From: Phycisphaerales bacterium
GTDB taxonomy: Bacteria; Planctomycetota; Phycisphaerae; UBA1845; Fen-1342
Length of the DNA stretch: 64,000 bases
NCBI GenBank assembly: GCA_016716475.1
Contig: JADJWG010000001.1
Location: forward strand, 1,612,001 to 1,676,000
Reading direction: 5' to 3'
The notes under the pieces are model-generated. The model was not told the DNA's origin. It did no database searches and worked only from the letters and a program-made list of their open reading frames with translations. Of this stretch, positions 7,881 to 16,613 are shown piece after piece. The stretch's first letter is position 1, and each line of letters opens with the position of its first letter. The position numbers and the translations under genes are program-made.

Positions 7881-8105
7881 GTGTCGGTAACCATGATTTG
7901 CCCCAATTTGAAGTGCGGCTCTACGGTCGTCGCTCCTGACAACGCCCGCGGCCGGCTCGTGCGCTGCGTGCAATGTCAGACGCTGTTCATGGTGCCGCGC
8001 GGCACCGTCGTGGCGACCATCGAACCGGAGAAACCCCCCGCCGAAAACGCGGCCCCCAAACCGGCCGCTGCACCGGCGAATTCAAAAAAACGCCCCCGCC
8101 GCTGA
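7881..8105 (+). CDS. Small zinc-ribbon protein
   Basis: A 74-residue protein whose first 40 residues form a likely zinc ribbon: CPNLKC and, 19 residues later, CVQC, with an RGRLVRCVQC segment typical of MJ0042-like ribbons. The rest is Pro/Ala-rich and ends in a basic tail. Such domains often sit at the N-terminus of longer planctomycete membrane proteins; here it stands alone. Start is GTG with an AAGGA-type ribosome binding site. No partner can be inferred. The following 230 bases up to the TPR gene show nothing I can support as coding. Confidence 0.65.
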   Translation: MSVTMICPNLKCGSTVVAPDNARGRLVRCVQCQTLFMVPRGTVVATIEPEKPPAENAAPKPAAAPANSKKRPRR

Positions 8106-8337
8106 AGTGGTGCGGGGCAGCGCGGAGAGGAAATGAAGCACACTCCACGCGATCAATCCCGTCTGGCAGATTCGGCCCACCTCGGTGCCGACTTCTGCGG
8201 AAGTAAGAAGCGGGTGTGTTGTCTGTGTGCCCTCGCGGAGGCGGGTACGGCAGACCGGCGCACCAGCCACGAGCCATGGGCGCCGCGCGGCAGTGGGCCG
8301 AGCGGGCCTTCGACGGAAGGGAAGGAAGAGGCCAGCC

Positions 8338-10011
8338 ATGAGTTATCTGCTTGAGACCCTGGGCCGCGGTTTGCTGCCCGATCTGCGTGCTGCGTTCGAC
8401 AGCCAGATTCCCGGCGCCGAGCAGGACGACCCTGATCGGCTGCGCACCCGGGCGGCCGAAGCGCCCACGTCCTATGACCTGGCACTGCGCGCCGGCGCGG
8501 CCTGCCTCCGACAGGTTCGCCTGCGAGAGGCCGTCGAATCCTTCCGGGCGGCGGAGCGACTCGCCCCCGCGGCCGCCGCACCCTGGTTGGGGCTGGCCTG
8601 CGCCGCCGACGCCCTTGGCCAGTTGAACGAGGCCCTGCACTGCCTCGAGCAGGCCGCCCAGCGCGACACGCGTGATCCGGCCATCGCTTTCGCAATTGGC
8701 TTTTGTCACGAGCGGGCGAGCGCGCCGGAGGCCGCCACCGCGGCTTACCAGGCCGCGCTGGAACGCTGTCCCGAGCTGCGGAACGCTTACGAACGCCTAG
8801 CCGCGATGGCGGTGCGGACGGGCGACTTGGACGCCGCGATCCGGCATTACGAGCAGCTCGCGAAACTGGATCCTGGGGACCTGGACGTGTTGCTGACACT
8901 CGGCAACCTGTACCTTGCCGCGCAGCGTCCGGTCGAAGCCATCGCGCAGTACCAGCGCGCCCTGCTTGTGGAGCCCGACGCCCAGGACGGCTCGCTCGCC
9001 TCCGCGGATCGGCTGGCCGACGAAGGTCGCTTGCAGGAAGCCATCGAATCCCTTGAGCGGCTCGTGCGCAAGTACCCTGGCATGGCACCCTTTTACGTGC
9101 GGCTGGGCGATCTTTACGCCCGCGCCGGAGACGACCCCCGTGCCATGTCCGCGTACGGCCAGGCCCTTGAGACGCAGCCGACGTTCCTCGAAGCGACGGT
9201 CAAGCTTGGCACACAGCATATGCGGCAGGCGCGCTATGCCGAAGCGGCACTCACGTTCAACCATGCCGTCGAACTGAACGATCGTCTCATGACCGCATTC
9301 GTCGGCCTGGGGATGGCGCAGCACGCGGCCGGGCGGGAGCAAGAATGCCTGGCAACGCTGGACCTCGCTGCCAGTCTCGAACCAAGCAGCACACTGCTGT
9401 TCTCCGAGACGACTCGGCTGCAACTGAAAGCGGCCGGCCCTGCCGAAGATCCCGCGGAACCGAACGGTGAAGATGAACTGGCCGATATCCTCCGGCGGCA
9501 CCAGCAAGCCGCGCTGAGTCAACCCCAGCACGCCGATGTGCATTATCGCTACGGTCTGCTGCTACGGCAGTTGGGGCGCTCGCACGAAGCCATCGTAGCA
9601 TTCCGCCGGGCCATTGCGCTGAACCCGAACTACGCCAAGGCCCTGGTCAAGCTGGGGATCTGCCTGCAGGAATCCGGCGACCGGAAAGACGCTCTCGCGG
9701 CTTTTTCCGGAGCGCTGCAACTCGATCCGCGCGCCGTGGATACGCACTACCGACTCGGGCTGCTGTTCGCGCAGCGCAACCAATTCGACCTAGCCTTCGA
9801 GCAGTTCGAAGAAACGCATACGAACGGAATGTCTCCTGCCGCGTTCCGTGCACACGTTGCCCTGGCACTGCAAAACATCGGAATGATCGACCGCGCCGCC
9901 GCCACCTGGCGCGCCATCTGCGAATTGACAGCGGATCACGACGTACAACTGAGTCAGCGCGAGTCCGCCCTCCGCGGCCTCGAACAGGCCGATGGCCCCC
10001 CGCGCGGATGA
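8338..10011 (+). CDS. Tetratricopeptide-repeat protein
   Basis: A 557-residue protein built almost entirely of tetratricopeptide repeats of 34 residues, starting about residue 45 and running to about 520. Typical units read like YDLALRAGAACLRQVRLREA or LAAMAVRTGDLDAAIRHYEQ. There is no signal peptide or membrane segment, so it is probably a cytoplasmic scaffold; no enzymatic domain is attached. ATG at 8338 follows a purine-rich AAGGAAGAGG. It converges on the pseudouridine synthase gene with a 13-bp gap. Partner proteins cannot be inferred. Confidence 0.88.
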   Translation: MSYLLETLGRGLLPDLRAAFDSQIPGAEQDDPDRLRTRAAEAPTSYDLALRAGAACLRQVRLREAVESFRAAERLAPAAAAPWLGLACAADALGQLNEALHCLEQAAQRDTRDPAIAFAIGFCHERASAPEAATAAYQAALERCPELRNAYERLAAMAVRTGDLDAAIRHYEQLAKLDPGDLDVLLTLGNLYLAAQRPVEAIAQYQRALLVEPDAQDGSLASADRLADEGRLQEAIESLERLVRKYPGMAPFYVRLGDLYARAGDDPRAMSAYGQALETQPTFLEATVKLGTQHMRQARYAEAALTFNHAVELNDRLMTAFVGLGMAQHAAGREQECLATLDLAASLEPSSTLLFSETTRLQLKAAGPAEDPAEPNGEDELADILRRHQQAALSQPQHADVHYRYGLLLRQLGRSHEAIVAFRRAIALNPNYAKALVKLGICLQESGDRKDALAAFSGALQLDPRAVDTHYRLGLLFAQRNQFDLAFEQFEETHTNGMSPAAFRAHVALALQNIGMIDRAAATWRAICELTADHDVQLSQRESALRGLEQADGPPRG

Positions 10012-10024
10012 ATCCACGCCACCG

Positions 10025-10969
10025 TCAATAAATGACGCGGCGCTGTGGCCCCCGGGGACCGTCCCGATCCGGGTCGCGCCCCCGGCGACCACCGGGGGTT
10101 CGCCCCGGAGGTGCAACGGTTCCGCGGGGCGGACGAACCGGCGATTTCCCGGTCGGCGCGGACCGCTTCTTGGATGGACCGGAACGGCGGCTGGGTGTGC
10201 GCCGCGTGCCGCGCCGCGCATCCGCCGCCGCGACCGCGCCCTGTTCCGCCAAGCGGCGCAGCGCTTCGAGCTCGGCATCGGACAATTGCCGACAGGCCCC
10301 GACCGGCAGACCCCGGATGCTGAGCGGCCCGATGTGAGTGCGCTTGAGGCGCCGCACCTTGTGACCCAGCCGCGCCAACATGCGTCGCACCTGCCGATTG
10401 CGCCCCTCATGCAGCGTAATCATAAGCGCCGACCGATCCAGGCCACTGTGCAGCAGTTCAACTTGCGCTGCGTGCGCCTTGCCCTCGGCGAGGTGAATCC
10501 CGGCCTTAAGCTGGACAGCATGCTCTGCTGAAATCCGGCCCCGCACCTCGGCATGGTAGGTTTTCGGCACGCCGTAGCGCGGATGGGTGAGCCGTTCGCC
10601 CAGTTCGCCATCATTGGTCATGAGCAGCAGGCCGGTACTGTCCACGTCGAGCCGGCCGACGGAAAACAGGCGCCCCGCGCCTTCGGGCAGCAGGTCCACG
10701 GCGCGCGGCCGCCCCTCGGGGTCGCGGTTCGTACACACGAAGCCCTTCGGCTTGTGCACCAGAAAATACAAGAAACGCTGGGCCTTCACGATTCGTCCCC
10801 CCACACGCACCCGGTCCGTGCGGGGATCAACAAAAGCCGGCAGTGCATCAACGATTTCCTCGTTGACAAGCACATGGCCCGCGCGGATCAACTCCTCGGC
10901 GCGCCGGCGCGAGGCAACACCCGCATCGGAAAGGAATTTCTGCAATCGCATGCGTTCGGTCGGGGCCAC
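10025..10969 (-). CDS. RsuA/RluB-family rRNA pseudouridine synthase
   Basis: Isomerises a specific uridine in rRNA to pseudouridine. The 314-residue product has an N-terminal S4 RNA-binding domain (MRLQKFLSDAGVASRRRAEELI), then the RluB/RluE/RluF-type catalytic domain with GRLDVDSTGLLLMTNDG holding the catalytic Asp, and the GRNRQVRRMLARLGHKV block. The final 70 residues are an Arg/Pro/Gly-rich, probably disordered tail, as in many RluB proteins. The GTG at 10969 has AGGA about 9 nt upstream; an internal ATG at 10951 is the alternative start. RluB fits better than RsuA by length and tail. Confidence 0.92.
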   Translation of the reverse strand: MAPTERMRLQKFLSDAGVASRRRAEELIRAGHVLVNEEIVDALPAFVDPRTDRVRVGGRIVKAQRFLYFLVHKPKGFVCTNRDPEGRPRAVDLLPEGAGRLFSVGRLDVDSTGLLLMTNDGELGERLTHPRYGVPKTYHAEVRGRISAEHAVQLKAGIHLAEGKAHAAQVELLHSGLDRSALMITLHEGRNRQVRRMLARLGHKVRRLKRTHIGPLSIRGLPVGACRQLSDAELEALRRLAEQGAVAAADARRGTRRTPSRRSGPSKKRSAPTGKSPVRPPRGTVAPPGRTPGGRRGRDPDRDGPRGPQRRVIY

Positions 10970-11007
10970 GGCGCCATCCTCTCGTTTCCAGGTGCGAACT
11001 CGCCCGT

Positions 11008-12894
11008 TCAGGGGAGTGCCTGCTGCTCCGACGTGCGAATCAGCCGCTCATCCTCGGTTTCGGGCCGCGGGCGTGGCGCGGGCTCGGCGGCGGGCACCGG
11101 CGGGACCACGTCGCGGCGCACGCCTTCGGGACGCGCCCCCGGTGGGCGACCGAGCGGCCCGGCCCCCCGGCCGAGCTGCTCCGCCAGGGGGCTGAATTCC
11201 AGCACCATCTCTGCTGGAATCGTGCCCGAATTGCACAGGTCGGCCAAGACTTCAAGGGCGCGCGAATAGGGCAAGCCGAGGCCCCGTGGCCGCCGGTTGT
11301 CATCGAGCACCGGCAGATCGCCTAACACGCGCGCCAATTCAGCCGCCCGCGGCGGCAGAATCAACTGCTCTGACATGCGGTTGCGGCGCCGCGTGAAAAC
11401 GCGCACATCCGGGGCGTTGTCGCGCGTGAAAACCGTGACCGAGTCATCGCTGTTCGAGTAGAACACCGGGGCGACCACCGGCACACCCGGCCCGAAGATC
11501 GCCAAGCGCGGCAAGCGCGTTCTTCTGGCGTAGATCAGCGGCGGGCCGTTCGACTCGACAATGTCGAGACTGAAATTGATCTGGCCTCGGTCGAGCCACA
11601 GCGCGAAAGGGGTCGAGCGCACGGCCGGATGGGCACGCTGCAGGAGCACCTCGTATGCCGCAATGCGGATCAAGGGGTCGGCCTCGTCCAGCAGCGGGGT
11701 GAGCTGTAGCCCGACCTGGGGTGATGCATTCGTGCCCAACTCTTCGATCGCCGGCACGCGCAGCTCGTCCGGTCCCGTGCGGGCCAACTCGGCCAGAACG
11801 GGCAGCGCACTCAAATCTTCCAGCCGCAGACCGGTGCGCGCCGCGAGGAAACGCACGCGCGGATCGTTCTGCCCATAGAGGGGCTGGAGCCGCGGCACAA
11901 CGGTGCGCCCGATGGCCTCGAGCGTCAGCGCTGCGCGATCCACGTCCACCTGTCGCGCCAACACCTGCCGCACGATCTCGGCGGCCTGCGCATCCACGAA
12001 CGCCGTCCGGTTGTCGACGTAGAGCTGCTGGACCAGTTGGATGAAACGTTGCGGGTCGCGTGCGTATTGCGGCGGCGTCCGCATTTCGATCACACCGGCA
12101 CTGGTCGCCTCGGCGACACGCGGTCGCGGCCCGAACCGCTCGTTGATGCGACGCTCAACGCGCTGCGCAAGTTGGTAATCCGGCTGAAGCAGCAGCAGGC
12201 GTGTCACGCGCGCATCGGTGGTCCGTCCGCCTCCGAGTATCAGGCCACGGCGCGGATCAAGGTTACCGTCTTCGCCTTCCGGAAATGGATTGACGAATAC
12301 GGGCCCCGACGATTCCGCCAGTACACGGCCTTCGATCAGACCCCGTCCGCTCGCGGCCTCTTCGAAGTAACGCAGCGGGGCCGCCAGCAGGAGCCCGCCT
12401 TCGAGCGATTGCGTCGCGGTACCGGTGAGCGCTTCCACCTGCAGGTCAAAACGCGTGTTCGCCCGGGCTCCCATCGGCACCACCCCGCGAATCTCCACGA
12501 CGGCGGTATCAAGCGAGTCGATCAGCCCGGCCGGTGTCGGGCGGCGATCCTGGGGCAGTAGCGGCCCCACCTGCTTGGCGAAGTAGTCAATCAGATACTC
12601 GCGGATGACCGTCGGGCAGTCGCCACTACCGCGACCGTTCAACCCCACCACCACGCCGAAGCCACGCATGGGCTCGAGCTCCTCACTGCCCAGGCGCGTG
12701 ATGGAACCGATGGTGCCACGGATGGTGGGATCGGGCGACTCCTCCTCGGCTGGCGGGGGCGGCTCCTCGGGCGGCACACGCCGTTGGAGCAACTCACAAC
12801 CCGTCACGCAGACAAGGAGCAGCACCGCTGCAACCCATGGGGTCCGCCGCGCCCCTCGGACGGTTCCGCCCGCGACCCTGTCGTGGAAACTCAT
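11008..12894 (-). CDS. Lipoprotein with FlgI-like (flagellar P-ring) domain
   Basis: A 628-residue protein with a lipoprotein signal (lipobox VTGC near residue 33), then a Pro/Glu-rich linker. The next 260 residues resemble flagellar P-ring protein FlgI: IGSITRLGSEE, GFGVVVGLNGRGSGD, a TRFDLQVEAL block, and a conserved stretch around DYQLAQRVERRINERFG. From about residue 320 the protein looks like helical HEAT-type repeats (LRVPAIEELG, PLIRIAAYEVLL) and ends in a Pro-rich tail. True FlgI is about 370 residues, has a Sec signal without a lipid Cys, and sits beside flgH and flgJ; none of those is here. It may form a ring or channel in the outer envelope. Function unknown. Confidence 0.75.
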   Translation of the reverse strand: MSFHDRVAGGTVRGARRTPWVAAVLLLVCVTGCELLQRRVPPEEPPPPAEEESPDPTIRGTIGSITRLGSEELEPMRGFGVVVGLNGRGSGDCPTVIREYLIDYFAKQVGPLLPQDRRPTPAGLIDSLDTAVVEIRGVVPMGARANTRFDLQVEALTGTATQSLEGGLLLAAPLRYFEEAASGRGLIEGRVLAESSGPVFVNPFPEGEDGNLDPRRGLILGGGRTTDARVTRLLLLQPDYQLAQRVERRINERFGPRPRVAEATSAGVIEMRTPPQYARDPQRFIQLVQQLYVDNRTAFVDAQAAEIVRQVLARQVDVDRAALTLEAIGRTVVPRLQPLYGQNDPRVRFLAARTGLRLEDLSALPVLAELARTGPDELRVPAIEELGTNASPQVGLQLTPLLDEADPLIRIAAYEVLLQRAHPAVRSTPFALWLDRGQINFSLDIVESNGPPLIYARRTRLPRLAIFGPGVPVVAPVFYSNSDDSVTVFTRDNAPDVRVFTRRRNRMSEQLILPPRAAELARVLGDLPVLDDNRRPRGLGLPYSRALEVLADLCNSGTIPAEMVLEFSPLAEQLGRGAGPLGRPPGARPEGVRRDVVPPVPAAEPAPRPRPETEDERLIRTSEQQALP

Positions 12895-13165
12895 ACGTGG
12901 AATCCTCGCCTATCCGCAGAGCCGCGCTGGGCTGATGGGCCTGTCACCCGGATCGCGGCCTTCCACTTGCGGGGCGGGCCAGTGTCACCCGCCTCGGTCT
13001 CAACTCTCAACTGCACCGCGAGGGAGCAGTATACCGCCGAGTTCCTGCCCGCGGGACACTTTCCCGGCGGAGGCCGTCGGCTTGCCGACACGCTTGACCC
13101 GCCGATGTGCTCCGTCAAAGCTACGGATCGTGGCGTGTACGTAGGCCGGCAACCAGGAGCAGCCC

Positions 13166-13900
13166 GTGAGCAAAGTGGCAGTCATCATCCCGGCGGCGGG
13201 CGCCGGCAAGCGTTTCGGCGGCGATGTCAAGAAACCCTTCGCCCTGCTCGACAACCGGCCGATTTTCATCCGGTCGCTGGAGTTGTTCATCAACCGCGAG
13301 GATGTTTGTCAGACGATTCTGACCGTGGCCCCCGATGATTACGACGTCGTGCGGGAGAAATACGCCGCCAACATCATGATTCTCGGACTCAAGCTCGTGC
13401 GGGGTGGCACGGAACGCTACGCCTCGGTTGCGGCGGCCCTGGCCGAGCTGGATCCGGCCGCAGAACTCGTCTGCGTACATGATGCCGTGCGGCCTTGCGT
13501 TCTCGAAAGCTGGATCGACAAGGTGTTCGCCGAGGCCGGCAAGAGCGGGGCAGCGATCCTGGCCGCTCCGCTCTCGGGCACGATTAAGCGGGTTTCGGGG
13601 GCCGGTGTGATTGACGAAACGGTGCCACGCGCGGGTCTCTACGAGGCCCAGACGCCGCAGGTGTTCCGGCGCGATCTGCTCGAACGCGCGTACGCCGAGC
13701 GCCCGCAGGATTTTCACCCGACCGATGATGCCGAACTCGTCGAACGGCTCGGACATGGGGTCACCATCGTGCCGACGGATCGACGTAATCTGAAGATCAC
13801 CCAGCCGGGTGACATCTCCTTGGCCGCCGCCCTGGTGAAGGAAATGGGGCGCAAGATCAAGGGGGCTCCCTTGGGCGCATTCGATGAGGCCCAGTGGTAA
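13166..13900 (+). CDS. ispD: 2-C-methyl-D-erythritol 4-phosphate cytidylyltransferase (IspD)
   Basis: Joins CTP and methylerythritol phosphate in the third step of the non-mevalonate isoprenoid pathway. The 244-residue product has the nucleotidyltransferase N-terminus IIPAAGAGKRFGGDVKKPF, the LVRGGTERYASV block (substrate-binding Arg), CVHDAVRP, and the C-terminal TDDAELVERLG and NLKITQPGD segments. Length is normal. Start is GTG with AGGAG 5 nt upstream. No ispF is fused or adjacent. The gene diverges from the FlgI-like lipoprotein gene across 271 bp. Confidence 0.95.
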   Translation: MSKVAVIIPAAGAGKRFGGDVKKPFALLDNRPIFIRSLELFINREDVCQTILTVAPDDYDVVREKYAANIMILGLKLVRGGTERYASVAAALAELDPAAELVCVHDAVRPCVLESWIDKVFAEAGKSGAAILAAPLSGTIKRVSGAGVIDETVPRAGLYEAQTPQVFRRDLLERAYAERPQDFHPTDDAELVERLGHGVTIVPTDRRNLKITQPGDISLAAALVKEMGRKIKGAPLGAFDEAQW

Positions 13901-14031
13901 ACGCGCACGGAACCGACTAAACTGATAACGTCGGAGGATTCTGCGGCCTGCCTGTCGAGGTCATCGCCGGGCGCGCCCGGGTCGGGTGTTAGCTTGACCC
14001 ATCGTTGCGAACGCGGAGACTGGCGGTTGCG

Positions 14032-14991
14032 ATGAGGCACAACCCAACGTGGCGGCATGGTTCTTCGACGGGGTTCGGGTTCTCGGTACAACTTGCCCTG
14101 ATCCCGATCTGCGCGCTGGGCCTGGGTTGTTCGGGCACGGCATGGACCGGCTGGCCGGGCACCTCTGGTCAGGCACCCGCTGCGACCGGTACGACACTCA
14201 CCCTCACACCCACCAGCCCGCCCGCCGCCACCACGACCCCTGAAAGTCGCAACCGAATCGAGCTCGCCCCCTCCAACCCAAGTGACGAACGCGTGTTCCA
14301 GGCCCGGATCGACGTTTCGGTCACCGTACTTTACGTGCAGGTTCCGAGCCATGCGCGTGCGGCCCTCGAACCTCTTTGGAACCACCTGCGCGAGGACGTG
14401 CTCGACGCCGCAACAGAGCAGCGCATTCGGCAGAACGGCCTGCGTATCGGCTTCGGACACGACGAGTGGTGGCCCGCCGTCAAGGCCACGCTCGACGCGG
14501 TGCCGGGCACCCGCGTGCTGACCATGGACCCCCTGATCCTGCCGCCCCATCATCCGCTGGCGCTCGAACTTGACCAGCGCCCGCGCGAACAGACGTTGTT
14601 CGTAATGGGTACGGACGGCGTTCTTACGGGGGAGACCTGGCCGCAAAGCCGTAACGTGTTGCGGGTCGTCCACGAGTTGGACCTCACCCGTCCCGAGCGC
14701 GTCCGGTTGCACATCACGCCCGAAGTGCGGCAGCGGCTGGAGGGTTTTCGCTGGGTGCGCGGTGAGGGCGGTTTCTCACAGGTTCCACAGTACAACGGCC
14801 GCAGCTTCTGGGAGGCCGCCTTTTCGGTGAACCTCGGTCCCGGCGAGTTTCTGTTGCTCGCCCCCGCGGAGATGGCCGATGTGTACGGCATTCTTGGCGG
14901 AGCGTTGCTCACGCGGGAGGAGGATGGTGTCCGCCACGACTCTTATGTGTTCCTGCGCGCGGATGTAAACCATGTCTCCTATCGTAACTAG
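14032..14991 (+). CDS. Lipoprotein of unknown function
   Basis: I do not recognise this 319-residue protein. It has a signal peptide with a possible lipobox (GLGC, Cys about residue 33) and a low-complexity Thr/Pro linker to about residue 75. After that comes a mixed alpha/beta domain with no motif I can name. The last 50 residues (FLLLAPAEMADVYGILGG, YVFLRADVNHVS) look structured. Its stop overlaps the start of the sensor kinase gene by 20 nt, so the two are probably translationally coupled, and it could be a sensory partner of that kinase. The ATG at 14032 follows GGAGA at 12 nt, a long spacing, so the start is uncertain. Confidence 0.7.
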   Translation: MRHNPTWRHGSSTGFGFSVQLALIPICALGLGCSGTAWTGWPGTSGQAPAATGTTLTLTPTSPPAATTTPESRNRIELAPSNPSDERVFQARIDVSVTVLYVQVPSHARAALEPLWNHLREDVLDAATEQRIRQNGLRIGFGHDEWWPAVKATLDAVPGTRVLTMDPLILPPHHPLALELDQRPREQTLFVMGTDGVLTGETWPQSRNVLRVVHELDLTRPERVRLHITPEVRQRLEGFRWVRGEGGFSQVPQYNGRSFWEAAFSVNLGPGEFLLLAPAEMADVYGILGGALLTREEDGVRHDSYVFLRADVNHVSYRN

Positions 14992-16069
14992 CGCAAGTGC
15001 CACCGGCCGGCTCGATGCGGGCTACCTCGAGAGTCTGTTTCTCAGCGCGGGTCTGGGCATCATCGCGTGCAATAATGAGGCCGAGATCGTCGCCGCCAAT
15101 CCCGCGGCGACGCGGCTGTTCGGCGGGACCGACCGCCGGCTTCATGGCCCGGTGGCCGCGCTCTTTGCCGAGGCCGACCGCGAAGCTGTCGAGCAGATGT
15201 TTGACACCGTGCGGACGACTTTCGAACCGCTCGAGTTTCGTACACGCATCGGTGGTACCGATGCGGACCCGCTCGAATACGCCGTCTGGTTCACGCCCGT
15301 TCTGGATGCCGACGCCACCGTACGCGGCGTCTCTCTCTGGTTCCGGGATGTGACCGAGCGGATGCGGCTGCGGCGCACGCTGAAGGAGCGCGAGCGGCTG
15401 GCCTCGCTCGGCACACTTTCGCGTGGCGTGGCACACCACTACAACAACCTGCTCTGCTGCATCGCCACCAGCGTGGAATACGCGATCAACATGAACACGA
15501 CCAGCGCGATGCGCCGCGCGCTGCAACGCACGGCGGACGCCGTCGGGCGAGCCGCCCAGATGACTCGCCAACTGCTGGCCTTTGCCCAGGCCGACCACAG
15601 CGAAGGGGACCTCAGCGATCTGACCGAAACCGTGCTTTTCTACTGCGACGAGAACGAGCAACGCCTCGCGCAGCAGCACATCAAGCTGCTCGTTGACTGG
15701 CAGATGCTGCCCATTGTCCCCGTCCGCCGCGACCAGGTCATGATCATTATGAGCAATATCGTCGATAACGCGCTCGACGCGATGCCGAGCGGTGGTACGC
15801 TGGCCGTGACACTCGCCCGACGCGACGAGAACAGTGTGGCGCTATCCATCACCGACACGGGCGAAGGGGTAGATCCGCGCTATATCGAGCGCATCTTCGA
15901 GCCGTTCTTCACCACCAAGGGGGCACTGGGACAGGGGGCGGGACGCAACGCCGGCATGGGGTTGGCCGTGGTGCATGGTCTGGTGGGCGAAATGCACGGC
16001 TCCATTACCGTTTCCAACATTCCGGGGCAGGGGGCCCGTTTTGATATCGTGCTCCCGGTGCAGCGCTAG
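14972..16069 (+). CDS. PAS-domain sensor histidine kinase
   Basis: A 365-residue kinase without membrane segments: an N-terminal PAS domain (about residues 18-130, ending at the WFRDVTERMRLRRTL linker), a dimerisation/phosphoacceptor segment (about 145-200) and a HATPase domain (about 240-365) with the N box IIMSNIVDNALDAM, G1 SITDTGEGV, F box ERIFEPFFTTK and G2 AGMGLAVV. The H box reads LSRGVAHHYNNLL; in related NtrB-like kinases the residue after the phosphoacceptor His is Asp or Glu, but here it is His. That may weaken phosphatase or kinase activity. No response regulator is adjacent. It overlaps the upstream lipoprotein gene and is 2 bp from the next gene. Confidence 0.9.
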   Translation: MSPIVTSASATGRLDAGYLESLFLSAGLGIIACNNEAEIVAANPAATRLFGGTDRRLHGPVAALFAEADREAVEQMFDTVRTTFEPLEFRTRIGGTDADPLEYAVWFTPVLDADATVRGVSLWFRDVTERMRLRRTLKERERLASLGTLSRGVAHHYNNLLCCIATSVEYAINMNTTSAMRRALQRTADAVGRAAQMTRQLLAFAQADHSEGDLSDLTETVLFYCDENEQRLAQQHIKLLVDWQMLPIVPVRRDQVMIIMSNIVDNALDAMPSGGTLAVTLARRDENSVALSITDTGEGVDPRYIERIFEPFFTTKGALGQGAGRNAGMGLAVVHGLVGEMHGSITVSNIPGQGARFDIVLPVQR

Positions 16070-16071
16070 CC

Positions 16072-16500
16072 ATGTTACGCCGTCCGCGCGGGGGGCTGCG
16101 GGTATTCCTCCACCTCTGGGCCGCCCCGGCGACATTGCTTGGACTCGTACCCGTTCCGCTCGTGCTGTTGCAGCAGGGCTCCGTGCGCATCGTGGGCGGC
16201 GTTCTCGAAGTCCACGGCGGCGTGGTCACCAGACTGCTGCGCGGTCCCCTGCCGGGGGTCGGTTCCGCTGCCGCCCTGACGTTGGGCCATGTCGTCTGGG
16301 GGCTCGATCGACAGACCCTTGACCGCACGCGGGCACACGAGCGCATCCATGTGGCTCAGTACGAGCGCTGGGGACCCTGCTTCCTCCCGGCGTATCTCGG
16401 CGCCAGTCTGCTGGCATGGTTGCGCGGCCAGCATCCGTACCTTGACAATCCCTTCGAACGCGCCGCTTTCGAGGCGACCACCACGGATCGTCCGGCCTGA
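16072..16500 (+). CDS. Membrane protein with HExxH motif
   Basis: A 142-residue protein with one or two hydrophobic segments near the N-terminus and one later (PAYLGASLLAWL). It carries HERIHVAQYERWG, an HExxH zinc-protease-type motif, with downstream Glu residues (FERAAFEA) that could supply the third ligand. This arrangement suggests a small zincin, but similar short proteins are only annotated as hypothetical as far as I know, and no activity can be claimed. It starts 2 bp after the kinase stop and is probably in the same transcript. Confidence 0.65.
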   Translation: MLRRPRGGLRVFLHLWAAPATLLGLVPVPLVLLQQGSVRIVGGVLEVHGGVVTRLLRGPLPGVGSAAALTLGHVVWGLDRQTLDRTRAHERIHVAQYERWGPCFLPAYLGASLLAWLRGQHPYLDNPFERAAFEATTTDRPA

Positions 16501-16613
16501 GCGGCGCGGCGGGCAGGGTTGCACCGGCGGCACTCTGGGCGGACAATGAACCGCTTGCGCGGCCGCCAAACGACGCACCGCGCCTGGCACTCACCCTCAC
16601 GAGAGACGGTCGC

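Noticed and set aside
8106..8337. Short plus-strand frame between the zinc-ribbon and TPR genes
   Set aside because: No ribosome binding site, no domain, and it runs out of frame into the TPR gene start.
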